64,000 nt of DNA from Vibrio barjaei (GCF_001639065.2 NZ_LQXO02000064.1:1-64000); one strand, 5' to 3'; counted from the stretch's first letter, positions 25,038 to 33,937 are shown. Numbers and translations are program-made. Notes: a model not told the origin generated them from the letters alone.

Positions 25038-25709
25038 ATGGGATTTGATTTTCAATACATGCTTGAGTTGATGCCGATACTGTTGAAGTATCTTGGTACA
25101 ACCATGGAAATGGCGGTATGGGGACTGCTGTTCTCATTGATTCTATCGGTTATTTTAGCCAACATTCGCGTGTTTAAGATCCCGGTATTGGATCAGCTCA
25201 GTCAGCTCTATATAAGCTTTTTCCGTGGTACTCCATTATTGGTTCAGCTGTTTCTGCTTTATTATGGCTTACCACAAATTTTTCCTTGGATGGTTGGACT
25301 CAACGCCTTCAGCGCCGCTGTAATAGGTCTGACCCTGCACTTTGCCGCTTATATGGCAGAGAGTATTCGCGCCGCCATTATCGGCATCGACCGTAGTCAG
25401 ATGGAAGCAAGTCTTTCTGTAGGTATGACGACTAGCCAAGCCATGCGTCGTATCATTTTGCCGCAAGCAACTCGCGTAGCTCTACCATCATTGATGAACT
25501 ACTTCATTGATATGATTAAGTCGACATCGTTAGCGTTCACACTTGGTGTGGCAGAGATTATGGCGAAAGCACAAATGGAAGCGTCATCCAGCTTCCGATT
25601 TTTTGAAGCATTTCTTGCCGTCGCGCTCATATACTGGGGTGTCGTGTTAGTACTTACTCGCGTTCAAATTGTGGCAGAGCAAAAACTGAATAAGGCTTAT
25701 CAACGATGA
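25038..25709 (+). CDS. Polar amino-acid ABC transporter permease
   Basis: Inner-membrane permease of the HisM/GlnP/TcyL type, 223 aa with about five membrane helices. The coupling motif that contacts the ATPase (EASLSVGMTTSQAMRRIILPQA) spans about residues 118-139. It overlaps the ATPase gene by 4 nt (ATGA), so the two are translationally coupled. The start ATG at 25038 follows the operon hairpin by 20 nt, and no strong ribosome site is seen (AGAG). The permease presumably works as a homodimer, since only one permease gene is present. Confidence 0.88.
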   Translation: MGFDFQYMLELMPILLKYLGTTMEMAVWGLLFSLILSVILANIRVFKIPVLDQLSQLYISFFRGTPLLVQLFLLYYGLPQIFPWMVGLNAFSAAVIGLTLHFAAYMAESIRAAIIGIDRSQMEASLSVGMTTSQAMRRIILPQATRVALPSLMNYFIDMIKSTSLAFTLGVAEIMAKAQMEASSSFRFFEAFLAVALIYWGVVLVLTRVQIVAEQKLNKAYQR

Positions 25710-26443
25710 TTACACTAAAAAATATCCACAAGCGATTCGGTGACACCGAAGTGCTCAAAGGCATCGATATTGATATCAAACAAGGCGAAATTATCGTCAT
25801 TATTGGTTCAAGTGGTACCGGTAAGTCTACCTTATTACGTTGCGTCAATTTCCTGGAGCAAGCCGATGAAGGTCATATCACTATTGACGATGTGTCGGTA
25901 AACTGCCAAAGCCATACTAAAGCAGAAGTATTAGCACTAAGACGCAAGACCGGCTTTGTGTTTCAGAACTACGCACTGTTTGCGCATATGACTGCGCGTC
26001 AAAATATTGCGGAAGGTTTGATCACGGTAAAAGGCTGGAAAAAAGAGCAAGCTCTTGAGAAAGCACAACAAATTCTCGATGACATCGGTTTAGGAGACAA
26101 AGGGGATCAATACCCTGCCTCCCTTTCCGGTGGTCAACAGCAGCGGGTCGGTATTGGCCGAGCGATGGCATTACAACCTGAGCTTCTGTTATTCGATGAA
26201 CCAACTTCTGCACTCGATCCTGAGTGGGTGGGTGAAGTACTTAACCTTATGAAAAAGCTCGCAACGCAGCATCAAACCATGCTCGTTGTGACACACGAAA
26301 TGCAATTTGCCAAAGAAGTCGCCGACAGAGTGATCTTCATGGCTGATGGCCATATAGTGGAACAAGGAACACCAGAGCAAATTTTTAACGATCCACAAGA
26401 TATCCAACTGAAGAAATTTTTAAATCAAGTTGGGATCGAATAG
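25706..26443 (+). CDS. Polar amino-acid ABC transporter ATPase
   Basis: ATP-binding subunit of the importer encoded with the two preceding genes. At 245 aa it has Walker A GSSGTGKSTLL near residues 34-44, Q-loop FVFQNYALF near 87, signature LSGGQQQRVGIGRA near 138 and Walker B LLLFDEPTSALDP near 159, followed by the switch histidine (VTHEM). It resembles polar amino-acid ATPases such as E. coli YecC/TcyN. No obvious terminator separates it from the rpmH region; the next promoter is at 26508. Confidence 0.92.
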   Translation: MITLKNIHKRFGDTEVLKGIDIDIKQGEIIVIIGSSGTGKSTLLRCVNFLEQADEGHITIDDVSVNCQSHTKAEVLALRRKTGFVFQNYALFAHMTARQNIAEGLITVKGWKKEQALEKAQQILDDIGLGDKGDQYPASLSGGQQQRVGIGRAMALQPELLLFDEPTSALDPEWVGEVLNLMKKLATQHQTMLVVTHEMQFAKEVADRVIFMADGHIVEQGTPEQIFNDPQDIQLKKFLNQVGIE

Positions 26444-26507
26444 GATCCTTGCGCTCTGGCTCACAAAAAGTATAATTCGCCAACCGGAATTGAAGTTGAA
26501 CTGATTA

Positions 26508-26536
26508 TTGACTCTTGACGAGTCAGTGATTACAAT
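26508..26536 (+). promoter_or_regulatory. Predicted rpmH promoter
   Basis: TTGACT (26508-26513), a 17-nt spacer and TACAAT (26531-26536). It gives a leader of about 105 nt before rpmH, rich in short inverted repeats (CTCTCTATATAGAG). Confidence 0.75.
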
Positions 26537-26650
26537 TCCGCCTCTTTGTTGAGAGGCGTCGGATTTCCTCTCTCTATATAGAGTAGGGAAATATGTCCCA
26601 CGCCGGGTTCAACGAGAACCTAAAACTACTGATCAGTAAAGGTAATAACC

Positions 26651-26788
26651 ATGTCTAAACGCACTTTTCAACCTTCAGTTCTAAAGCGCAAGCGTACTCA
26701 CGGTTTCCGTGCTCGCATGGCGACTAAGAACGGTCGTAAAGTAATCAATGCACGTCGTGCTAAAGGCCGTGCACGCCTATCAAAATAA
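26651..26788 (+). CDS. rpmH: 50S ribosomal protein L34
   Basis: Small, highly basic large-subunit ribosomal protein of 45 aa. It begins MSKRTFQPSVLKRKRTHGF and ends in an arginine/alanine-rich tail (NARRAKGRARLSK), the unmistakable L34 sequence. AAAGGTAATAACC precedes the ATG. It is the first gene of the conserved rpmH-rnpA-yidD-yidC string; the next gene starts 9 nt after its stop. Confidence 0.97.
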   Translation: MSKRTFQPSVLKRKRTHGFRARMATKNGRKVINARRAKGRARLSK

Positions 26789-26797
26789 TTTTCTATT

Positions 26798-27154
26798 TTG
26801 AATAAGCACGCCTTTATTCGGGAGTTACGTTTGTTAACTCCCGAGCATTATCAAAACGTATTTAAGCAAGCTCATCGAGCTGGCTCCCCTCATTTCACCA
26901 TCATTGCTCGTAAAAACTCTCTCTCTCACCCTCGTCTTGGTCTTGCGGTTCCTAAAAAACAGATAAAAACAGCTGTGGCTAGAAATCACTTCAAGCGTCT
27001 GGTACGTGAAAGTTTTCGTAACAAACAACATGAACTTCCAAGCAAAGATTTTGTTGTAATTGCAAAGAAGAGTGCGCAAACTCTGAGCAATGAAGAAATG
27101 TTCAAACTTCTAGATAAATTATGGCATCGCCTGTCTCGCCCTTCGCGTGGTTAG
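26798..27154 (+). CDS. rnpA: Ribonuclease P protein component
   Basis: Protein subunit of RNase P, which helps the RNA subunit cleave the 5' leader from pre-tRNAs. At 118 aa it has the typical basic pattern, including RLGLAVPKKQIKTAVARNHFKRLVRESFR (the conserved RNR-like helix; here ARNHFKR). Translation seems to start at TTG with no good ribosome site, so it probably depends on coupling to rpmH just 9 nt upstream. Its last 34 nt overlap yidD. Confidence 0.94.
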   Translation: MNKHAFIRELRLLTPEHYQNVFKQAHRAGSPHFTIIARKNSLSHPRLGLAVPKKQIKTAVARNHFKRLVRESFRNKQHELPSKDFVVIAKKSAQTLSNEEMFKLLDKLWHRLSRPSRG

Positions 27155-27378
27155 CTATCGGACTCGTCTACCTATATAGGTGGATTATCAGTCCTCTTAT
27201 CGGACCTCGTTGTCGGTTCACCCCAACCTGTTCTCTTTACGCTATAGAAGCCTTGAAAGCTCACGGTTTTGTAAAAGGATGTTGGTTATCAGGCAAACGT
27301 CTATTAAAATGCCATCCTTTGAATGAAGGGGGATTTGACCCCGTTCCACCAGTCCAAAAACAAGACAGAGATAAATAA
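27121..27378 (+). CDS. yidD: Membrane protein insertion efficiency factor YidD
   Basis: Small protein (85 aa) thought to aid YidC-dependent membrane insertion. The conserved block PRCRFTPTCSLYAIEALKAHG is present at about residues 29-49 (split here by position), along with the LLKCHPLNEGGFDPVP segment near 60-75. An amphipathic N-terminal helix (LAIGLVYLYRWIISPLIG) should sit on the inner membrane. It overlaps rnpA by 34 nt and is separated from yidC by 2 nt, which indicates tight co-expression. Confidence 0.93.
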   Translation: MASPVSPFAWLAIGLVYLYRWIISPLIGPRCRFTPTCSLYAIEALKAHGFVKGCWLSGKRLLKCHPLNEGGFDPVPPVQKQDRDK

Positions 27379-27380
27379 CG

Positions 27381-29003
27381 ATGGATTCTCAACGTAATAT
27401 TCTGTTAATCGGTTTGGCTTTAGTTTCTTTTTTGCTGTTCCAACAATGGCAATCATATAAGAATCCAGCGCCAGTTCCGACCCAACAGACGCAAAGCAGT
27501 ACTCTACCTGCGCCATCTTTCGCTGATGAGCATGATCCTGCACCTGGTCAAAGCCAAACTGCTGCAGAAAAAATCATCACAGTGAAAACTGACGTATTAA
27601 CGCTAGGTATTAATACCGTTGGCGGTGATGTAGTAACAGCAAAATTAAACGAGTACGCAACTGAGTTAGAATCTAGCGAACCGTTTGAACTTCTAAAAGA
27701 CGATCAAGGTCACCAGTTTATCGCTCAAAGTGGTCTGGTAGGTCCTCAGGGTATTGACCTAAGCAGCACAAGCCGTCCAGCTTATACCGTGTCTGCTGAC
27801 AGCTTTACCATTGCTGACGGTCAAGATGAACTGCGTGTTCCAATGACATTCGAAGCGAATGGCATCTCTTACACCAAAACCTTCATTCTAAAACGTGGCA
27901 ACTACGCGATTGATGTTGAATACGATGTAGACAACAACTCTGGCCAAAATGCAACATTCGGCATGTACGCTCACCTTCGTCAAAACTTACAAGACAAAGG
28001 CGGCAGCATCACAATGCCAACATACAATGGCGGCGCATACTCAACTCAAGACGTTCGCTATAAAAAATACAGCTTCGAAGATATGCAAGATCGCAACCTG
28101 TCTCTTAACCTGACAGACGGTCAAGGTTGGGCAGCGATGATCCAACACTACTTCGCAGCAGCATGGATCCCTCGTGAAGCACCAGGTACTAACCTTTACA
28201 CTCGTGTAATCGGTAACCTCGGTGATATTGGTGTTCGTATGCCTAACGCAACAATTGCAGATGGCCAATCAGCAACACTAAAAGCAACACTCTGGGCAGG
28301 TCCTAAACTACAAGACCAAATGGCAGCAACAGCGCCAAACCTTGATCTGGTAGTAGACTATGGTTGGTTATGGTTCATTGCGAAACCACTTCACACGCTA
28401 CTATCGTTCATTCAAGGTATCGTTGTTAACTGGGGTCTAGCTATCATCTGTTTGACCTTCATTGTTCGTGGTGCCATGTACCCTCTAACAAAAGCGCAAT
28501 ACACCTCTATGGCGAAAATGCGTATGCTTCAGCCTAAGCTGCAAGCTATGCGTGAGCGTATCGGCGATGACCGTCAACGCATGAGCCAAGAAATGATGGA
28601 GCTGTACAAGAAAGAGAAAGTAAACCCTCTAGGTGGCTGTCTACCAATCTTGCTACAGATGCCAATCTTCATTGCACTTTACTGGGCACTAATGGAGTCG
28701 GTTGAACTACGTCATTCACCGTTCTTTGGTTGGATTCATGACCTTTCAGCTCAAGACCCATACTACATTCTGCCTCTACTAATGGGTGCAAGTATGTTCT
28801 TGATCCAGAAGATGAGCCCGACAACAGTAACAGATCCAATGCAGCAGAAGATCATGACCTTTATGCCGGTTATGTTTACCTTCTTCTTCCTATGGTTCCC
28901 ATCAGGTCTGGTTCTATACTGGTTGGTATCGAACATCGTTACTCTGATTCAGCAAACCTTGATTTATCGAGCGCTGGAGAAGAAAGGATTACACTCTAAG
29001 TAG
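27381..29003 (+). CDS. yidC: Membrane protein insertase YidC
   Basis: Inserts and folds inner-membrane proteins, alone or with SecYEG. The 540-aa protein has an N-terminal membrane helix (NILLIGLALVSFLLFQQW), a large periplasmic beta domain (about 60-340) and the five-helix conserved core. In the core, the region RGAMYPLTKAQYTSMAKM holds the groove arginine; KVNPLGGCLPILLQMPIF and PSGLVLYWLVSN are typical. A GATAAATAACG segment precedes the ATG. ATP synthase subunits made from the operon at 36-43 kb are classic YidC substrates. Confidence 0.96.
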   Translation: MDSQRNILLIGLALVSFLLFQQWQSYKNPAPVPTQQTQSSTLPAPSFADEHDPAPGQSQTAAEKIITVKTDVLTLGINTVGGDVVTAKLNEYATELESSEPFELLKDDQGHQFIAQSGLVGPQGIDLSSTSRPAYTVSADSFTIADGQDELRVPMTFEANGISYTKTFILKRGNYAIDVEYDVDNNSGQNATFGMYAHLRQNLQDKGGSITMPTYNGGAYSTQDVRYKKYSFEDMQDRNLSLNLTDGQGWAAMIQHYFAAAWIPREAPGTNLYTRVIGNLGDIGVRMPNATIADGQSATLKATLWAGPKLQDQMAATAPNLDLVVDYGWLWFIAKPLHTLLSFIQGIVVNWGLAIICLTFIVRGAMYPLTKAQYTSMAKMRMLQPKLQAMRERIGDDRQRMSQEMMELYKKEKVNPLGGCLPILLQMPIFIALYWALMESVELRHSPFFGWIHDLSAQDPYYILPLLMGASMFLIQKMSPTTVTDPMQQKIMTFMPVMFTFFFLWFPSGLVLYWLVSNIVTLIQQTLIYRALEKKGLHSK

Positions 29004-29037
29004 TCCTGCTGATTGGTTAACAATACGCGAATAGAAT

Positions 29038-29065
29038 AAAAGGCGGCCTAAATGGTCGCCTTTTT
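29038..29065 (+). terminator. Terminator after yidC
   Basis: AAAAGGCGGCC / GGTCGCCTTTTT hairpin with an AAAT-type loop, between yidC and mnmE. Confidence 0.85.
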
Positions 29066-29114
29066 CATTTACCATGATTACAATTTGGCTAAAGTACTGC
29101 GATTAGGCAACACA

Positions 29115-30476
29115 ATGACAACAGACACTATTGTGGCACAAGCCACAGCCCCAGGCCGCGGTGGCGTGGGCATTATACGAGTATCAGGCCCTCTCGCTGC
29201 TGAGGTTGCCTTACAAGTGACAGGGAAAACGCCTAAACCGCGCTACGCCGACTATCTGTCATTTAAAGCACAAGATGGCAGCGAGCTTGATCAAGGGATC
29301 GCTCTATACTTCCCTAACCCACACTCGTTTACTGGTGAGGACGTTCTTGAACTACAAGGACACGGCGGTCCTGTTGTTATGGACATGCTGATTAAGCGTA
29401 TCTTGCTAATTCCGGGCGTTCGTCCAGCAAGACCTGGCGAATTTAGTGAGCGCGCATTCCTCAACGATAAAATGGACTTAACACAAGCAGAAGCCATTGC
29501 CGATTTAATTGATGCCAGTTCAGAAGAGGCCGCGAAATCGGCACTGCAATCTCTTCAAGGACAATTCTCTAAACGCATTCAGGTGCTGGTGGAATCGCTA
29601 ATCCATTTACGTATTTATGTCGAAGCGGCTATCGACTTCCCAGAAGAAGAAATAGACTTTCTAGCGGATGGCAAAGTCGCTGGTGACCTGCAACATATCA
29701 TTGATAACTTAGAGTCCGTTCGTAAGGAAGCCAATCAAGGTGCCATTATGCGCGAAGGGATGAAAGTGGTTATTGCAGGTCGCCCTAATGCAGGTAAATC
29801 TAGCCTGCTCAATGCCCTATCTGGGAAAGAGTCTGCTATCGTTACCGATATCGCAGGCACGACTCGAGATGTACTGAGAGAGCATATCCATATAGACGGA
29901 ATGCCACTGCATATCATTGATACCGCAGGTCTACGTGACGCTTCCGATGAGGTAGAACGTATTGGTATCGAGCGAGCTTGGGAAGAGATTGAGCAGGCCG
30001 ATCGCGTTCTCTTCATGGTAGATGGCACCACAACAGATGCTACGGATCCAAAAGAAATCTGGCCCGACTTTATCGATCGCCTACCAAGTTCGATCGGCAT
30101 TACCGTGATCCGCAATAAAGTTGACGAAACAGGCGAAACGCTAGGGATCTGCCATGTTAATGATCCAACCCTAATTCGACTTTCTGCACGCACTGGTGAG
30201 GGTGTGCCAGCTTTACGAGAACACCTAAAAGCCATCATGGGCTTCTCTGGTGCCAATGAAGGTGGCTTTATGGCAAGACGTCGACACCTTGATGCGTTAG
30301 AGCGAGCTGCCGAGCATCTCGATATTGGACAGCAGCAACTAGAAGGTTATATGGCGGGCGAAATTCTGGCTGAAGAACTTCGTATTGCCCAGCAACATCT
30401 GAATGAGATTACTGGAGAGTTTAGCTCCGACGATCTGCTTGGTCGTATCTTCTCTTCATTCTGTATTGGTAAATAA
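29115..30476 (+). CDS. mnmE: tRNA modification GTPase MnmE
   Basis: GTPase that with MnmG installs the (carboxymethyl)aminomethyl group at U34 of certain tRNAs. From the ATG at 29115 it is 453 aa and begins TTDTIVAQATAPGRGGVGIIR. The G domain has GRPNAGKSSLLNALSG near residues 222-237, DTAGLRD near 270 and NKVD near 335; the C-terminus is the conserved CIGK. An upstream in-frame ATG at 29052 lies in the terminator and is rejected. Its partner mnmG is on the other side of oriC. Confidence 0.96.
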   Translation: MTTDTIVAQATAPGRGGVGIIRVSGPLAAEVALQVTGKTPKPRYADYLSFKAQDGSELDQGIALYFPNPHSFTGEDVLELQGHGGPVVMDMLIKRILLIPGVRPARPGEFSERAFLNDKMDLTQAEAIADLIDASSEEAAKSALQSLQGQFSKRIQVLVESLIHLRIYVEAAIDFPEEEIDFLADGKVAGDLQHIIDNLESVRKEANQGAIMREGMKVVIAGRPNAGKSSLLNALSGKESAIVTDIAGTTRDVLREHIHIDGMPLHIIDTAGLRDASDEVERIGIERAWEEIEQADRVLFMVDGTTTDATDPKEIWPDFIDRLPSSIGITVIRNKVDETGETLGICHVNDPTLIRLSARTGEGVPALREHLKAIMGFSGANEGGFMARRRHLDALERAAEHLDIGQQQLEGYMAGEILAEELRIAQQHLNEITGEFSSDDLLGRIFSSFCIGK

Positions 30477-30485
30477 GGAACATTA

Positions 30486-30923
30486 ATGATTCATATCATC
30501 ACAGGTAGCACTCTTGGCGGTGCGGAATATGTCGGTGACCACTTGAGTGACCTACTAATAGAACAAGGGCTAGAAACTACAATCCACAATCAACCTGAGT
30601 TGAGTGATATCAAGGCCGAAGGGATTTGGCTTTTAATCACGTCAACGCATGGAGCTGGAGATTACCCAGATAATATCCAGCCTTTCATCGCTGCTCTACA
30701 AGATACACCACCTCGCATGTCGAACGTGAAATACGCTGTCGTTGGCATCGGTGACTCTAGTTATGATACGTTTTGTGCAGCCGGTAAACACGCTTACGAG
30801 TTACTTGAAGACATCGGCGCAACACCACTGACAGAGTGCCTGAAAATCGATGTTCTCAACGATCCTGTGCCTGAAGACGCAGCGGAAGTTTGGCTCAATG
30901 AACACATGAGCAAGTTTAGCTAG
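30486..30923 (+). CDS. mioC: Flavodoxin-like protein MioC
   Basis: Short-chain flavodoxin (145 aa) known next to oriC in enterics; it binds FMN and has been linked to biotin synthase activity in vitro. The FMN loop is TGSTLGGAEYVGD at about residues 6-18, with the second loop TSTHGAGDYPDN near 54-65. It begins 9 nt after mnmE. Transcription through it heads toward oriC but should stop at the hairpin at 30942-30965. Confidence 0.92.
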   Translation: MIHIITGSTLGGAEYVGDHLSDLLIEQGLETTIHNQPELSDIKAEGIWLLITSTHGAGDYPDNIQPFIAALQDTPPRMSNVKYAVVGIGDSSYDTFCAAGKHAYELLEDIGATPLTECLKIDVLNDPVPEDAAEVWLNEHMSKFS

Positions 30924-30941
30924 CGTCAAACACCTAATAAT

Positions 30942-30965
30942 AAGCGGCTTTGGCCGCTTTTTTTA
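30942..30965 (+). terminator. Terminator of mioC, facing oriC
   Basis: AAGCGGC, TTT-type loop, GCCGCTT and a T7 tract; it would protect the origin from mioC transcription. Confidence 0.88.
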
Positions 30966-31019
30966 TACCTGTGAGTAACTCATCAACTTCAACTCACTCA
31001 TAGTGAGCAATTTTCAACC

Positions 31020-31300
31020 AATCTTTCTGTGGATAAAACATGATCTATTCGGTTAAAAACCTATATTTATCCAAAGAATAACTTTTACAGTCTGACTCCT
31101 CTGTGTATAACTACCCTTTTTGATCCCAGCTAATACAGCGCCAGATCAATGCTAGATCACAACAAGCGATCACGGAAAGATCCATGGAATTGTTGATCAT
31201 TTTCGACTTATCCACAGAGATCGAGGATCCTAATAATAGATCTAATAAAAGATCATATATATAGATCTTATCTTTATATTACTTATTTCTTGGATCCAAA
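31020..31300. other. Replication origin oriC (chromosome 1)
   Basis: Between mioC and mnmG. Four DnaA boxes correspond in order to those of E. coli oriC read in reverse: TGTGGATAA (31028-31036, R4-like), TTATCCAAA (31067-31075, R3-like), TGTGTATAA (31102-31110, R2-like) and TTATCCACA (31208-31216, R1-like). Thirteen GATC sites lie between 31,040 and 31,300, which indicates Dam/SeqA control. The A/T-rich unwinding element lies on the mnmG side. The DnaA gene lies 7 kb away. Confidence 0.96.
31230..31267 (-). repeat. Three adjoining 13-mers, DNA unwinding element of oriC
   Basis: On the minus strand GATCTATATATAT (31255-31267), GATCTTTTATTAG (31242-31254) and GATCTATTATTAG (31230-31242), counterparts of the L, M and R 13-mers of E. 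coli. They lie next to the R1-like DnaA box, where DnaA opens the duplex. Confidence 0.92.
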
Positions 31301-31310
31301 AAATGTGAAA

Positions 31311-31339
31311 ACCGTTTTTCTCACTTCAAGAAAAGCGGT
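31311..31339. repeat. Inverted repeat between oriC and mnmG
   Basis: ACCGTTTTTC (31311-31320) and GAAAAGCGGT (31330-31339) form a 10-bp stem with one wobble pair and a 9-nt loop. On the minus strand it is followed by TTTCACATTTTTT, which could make it a terminator facing the origin. It also overlaps the region where the mnmG promoter must lie (TAGAAT at 31339-31344). Confidence 0.55.
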
Positions 31340-31396
31340 AGAATACTGCTCCTTTTGGTTTGTCTAAATTTCTCGATTGAATACTGAGGTCGGTTC

Positions 31397-33292
31397 ATGC
31401 TTTATCACGAAACATTTGATGTCATCGTAGTTGGTGGCGGACATGCAGGAACGGAAGCCGCACTCGCATCTGCTCGTACAGGGCAAAAGACACTACTGCT
31501 AACTCACAATATTGATACGTTAGGTCAAATGTCATGTAACCCTGCCATTGGTGGTATTGGTAAAGGACATTTGGTTAAAGAAGTGGATGCTATGGGTGGT
31601 TTGATGGCAGAGGCCATTGATCATGCAGGTATTCAATTTCGTACGCTGAATGCGTCAAAGGGTCCAGCTGTTCGTGCCACTCGCGCTCAAGCAGATCGAG
31701 CGTTATACAAAGCTTATGTACGTAAGGCGCTAGAAAACACACCAAACTTAACCCTATTCCAACAGTCGGTGGATGACTTGATCGTGGAACAAGATCAAGT
31801 ACGCGGTGTCGTAACTGAGATGGGATTGAAATTCCATTCGAGATCCGTTGTATTGACAGTCGGTACCTTCTTAGGTGGTAAGATCCATATTGGTATGGAG
31901 AGCTCCTCCGGCGGTCGTATGGGAGATCAGCCGTCCATTGCACTAGCTGCTCGTTTGCGAGAGTTACCATTTCGCGTAGATCGTTTAAAAACAGGTACAC
32001 CACCACGTATTGATGCACGAAGCGTCGACTTTTCTGCACTGGAAGTGCAGCATGGTGATAACCCTACGCCTGTTTTTTCTTTCATGGGTAACCGCAACCA
32101 ACATCCAACGCAGATTCCGTGCTTCATTACGCACACTAATGAGTCCACGCATGAGGTGATTCGCAATAACCTCGATCGAAGCCCAATGTATGCCGGCGTG
32201 ATTGAAGGCATTGGACCGCGTTATTGCCCCTCTATTGAAGATAAGGTCATGCGTTTTGCGGACAAAAATAGCCATCAGATCTTTGTAGAACCTGAAGGTT
32301 TGACTACACATGAGCTGTATCCTAACGGTATTTCAACTAGTTTACCGTTTGATGTACAGGTACAAATTGTTCGTTCAATGAAGGGCTTTGAGAACGCACA
32401 TATTGTTCGCCCTGGTTATGCTATCGAATACGATTTCTTTGACCCTCGTGATCTAAAACAGACTTACGAAACCAAGTTTATTTCTGGTTTGTTCTTTGCT
32501 GGCCAGATTAATGGCACCACCGGTTACGAAGAAGCGGCGGCACAAGGTCTAATGGCAGGTCTAAACGCTAGCCTCTACTCGCAAGGCAAAGAAGGCTGGA
32601 GCCCACGTCGTGATCAGGCTTATATGGGTGTACTGATTGACGATTTATCAACCATGGGTACCAAAGAGCCGTATCGCATGTTTACATCTCGCGCGGAATA
32701 TCGTTTATTGCTGCGTGAAGACAATGCCGATATTCGTTTGACGGAGCATGCGCATAATCTCGGTTTAATTGACGAGAAACGTTGGTCTCGATTCAACGAA
32801 AAACTGAATAACATGGCGACTGAGCGTCAGCGACTAAGAGAAACATGGGTTAATCCAAAATCTGAAGGTATCGAAGCACTTAATGTGCTACTGAAGACAC
32901 CTATTTCTCGCGAGGCAAGCGGTGAAGATCTACTACGTCGTCCTGAATTGAACTATTCACAATTGACGTCATTAGATGCGTTCGCACCCGCTATGGAAGA
33001 TCAACAAGCCAGTGAGCAAGTTGAAATTCAGGTGAAATATGAAGGTTATATTCAGCGTCAACAAGATGAGATCGCTAAGTCTCTTCGCCATGAAAACACC
33101 AAGATCCCAGCCGATCTTGATTACAGCGATGTGAAAGGGCTGTCTAACGAGGTCGTTGCCAAGCTGACAGAAGCAAAACCTGAAACGGTTGGAATCGCTT
33201 CCCGTATTTCTGGCATTACACCCGCAGCGATTTCTATCCTTCTGGTTTACTTGAAAAAACAAGGAATGCTTAAAAAAGGTGAAGCCGCGTGA
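31397..33292 (+). CDS. mnmG: tRNA uridine-5-carboxymethylaminomethyl modification enzyme MnmG
   Basis: FAD-dependent partner of MnmE in U34 wobble modification (formerly GidA). The 631-aa protein has the dinucleotide-binding loop VVGGGHAGTEAALASAR near residues 11-27, the signature GPRYCPSIEDK near 275 and a second motif GQINGTTGYEEAAAQG near 372. An ACTGAGGTCGG segment serves as ribosome site. First gene of mnmG-rsmG-parA-parB, transcribed away from the origin. Its stop overlaps the rsmG start (GTGA). Confidence 0.97.
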   Translation: MLYHETFDVIVVGGGHAGTEAALASARTGQKTLLLTHNIDTLGQMSCNPAIGGIGKGHLVKEVDAMGGLMAEAIDHAGIQFRTLNASKGPAVRATRAQADRALYKAYVRKALENTPNLTLFQQSVDDLIVEQDQVRGVVTEMGLKFHSRSVVLTVGTFLGGKIHIGMESSSGGRMGDQPSIALAARLRELPFRVDRLKTGTPPRIDARSVDFSALEVQHGDNPTPVFSFMGNRNQHPTQIPCFITHTNESTHEVIRNNLDRSPMYAGVIEGIGPRYCPSIEDKVMRFADKNSHQIFVEPEGLTTHELYPNGISTSLPFDVQVQIVRSMKGFENAHIVRPGYAIEYDFFDPRDLKQTYETKFISGLFFAGQINGTTGYEEAAAQGLMAGLNASLYSQGKEGWSPRRDQAYMGVLIDDLSTMGTKEPYRMFTSRAEYRLLLREDNADIRLTEHAHNLGLIDEKRWSRFNEKLNNMATERQRLRETWVNPKSEGIEALNVLLKTPISREASGEDLLRRPELNYSQLTSLDAFAPAMEDQQASEQVEIQVKYEGYIQRQQDEIAKSLRHENTKIPADLDYSDVKGLSNEVVAKLTEAKPETVGIASRISGITPAAISILLVYLKKQGMLKKGEAA

Positions 33293-33924
33293 GCAACAAC
33301 TTAACCGCAAAACTTGAACAATTATTATCAGAGACCTCATTAGAGGTCTCTGAACTTCAAAAGCAGCAACTTGTAGGCTATGTCCAATTACTTGATAAAT
33401 GGAATAAGGCTTACAACTTGACTTCGGTGCGCCGACCTGAAGATATGTTAGTGAAACATATCCTTGATAGCATCATTGTTGGTGAGCACCTTGAAGGTGC
33501 ACGTTTTATTGATGTTGGAACGGGACCGGGACTGCCTGGGGTTCCTTTGGCGATCATGCACCCAAACCGTTCGTTCACTTTGCTTGATAGCTTAGGTAAG
33601 CGTATTCGTTTTATCAAACAGGTGGTTCACGAGCTTAAACTGGCCAATGTTACTGCGGTTCAATCTCGAGTTGAAGAGTTTGATCCTGAAGGTGGCTTTG
33701 ATGGTGTTTTGAGCCGAGCCTTTGCCTCTATGACCGATATGGTGAATTGGTGTGAACATTTACCAAAATCACAGAGTGGTCGCTTCTATGCATTAAAAGG
33801 TCAACTTCATGAACAGGAAGTCTCAGAGCTACCGGAGTGGTGTTCTGTGATCGATATCAAACCTTTGCAAGTTCCTGAGTTGGAAGGTGACCGTCATCTT
33901 GTAATCTTATCCAAGAAGGGATAA
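33289..33924 (+). CDS. rsmG: 16S rRNA m7G527 methyltransferase RsmG
   Basis: SAM-dependent methyltransferase acting on G527 of 16S rRNA (formerly GidB). The 211-aa protein carries the SAM loop FIDVGTGPGLPGVPLAI near residues 68-84 and a conserved N-terminal segment LDKWNKAYNLTSVR near 34-47. Start is GTG, overlapping the mnmG stop by 4 nt. Loss of this enzyme is known to give low-level streptomycin resistance in many bacteria. Confidence 0.96.
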   Translation: MSNNLTAKLEQLLSETSLEVSELQKQQLVGYVQLLDKWNKAYNLTSVRRPEDMLVKHILDSIIVGEHLEGARFIDVGTGPGLPGVPLAIMHPNRSFTLLDSLGKRIRFIKQVVHELKLANVTAVQSRVEEFDPEGGFDGVLSRAFASMTDMVNWCEHLPKSQSGRFYALKGQLHEQEVSELPEWCSVIDIKPLQVPELEGDRHLVILSKKG

Positions 33925-33937
33925 TGGAGAAGTTGTC

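Noticed and set aside
29735..30256. 173-codon open frame antisense to mnmE
   Set aside because: Low-complexity, Ser/Arg/Ile-rich translation typical of an antisense shadow; the sense gene is certain.
31590..32039. 149-codon open frame antisense to mnmG
   Set aside because: No start signal or domain, and the region is fully explained by mnmG.
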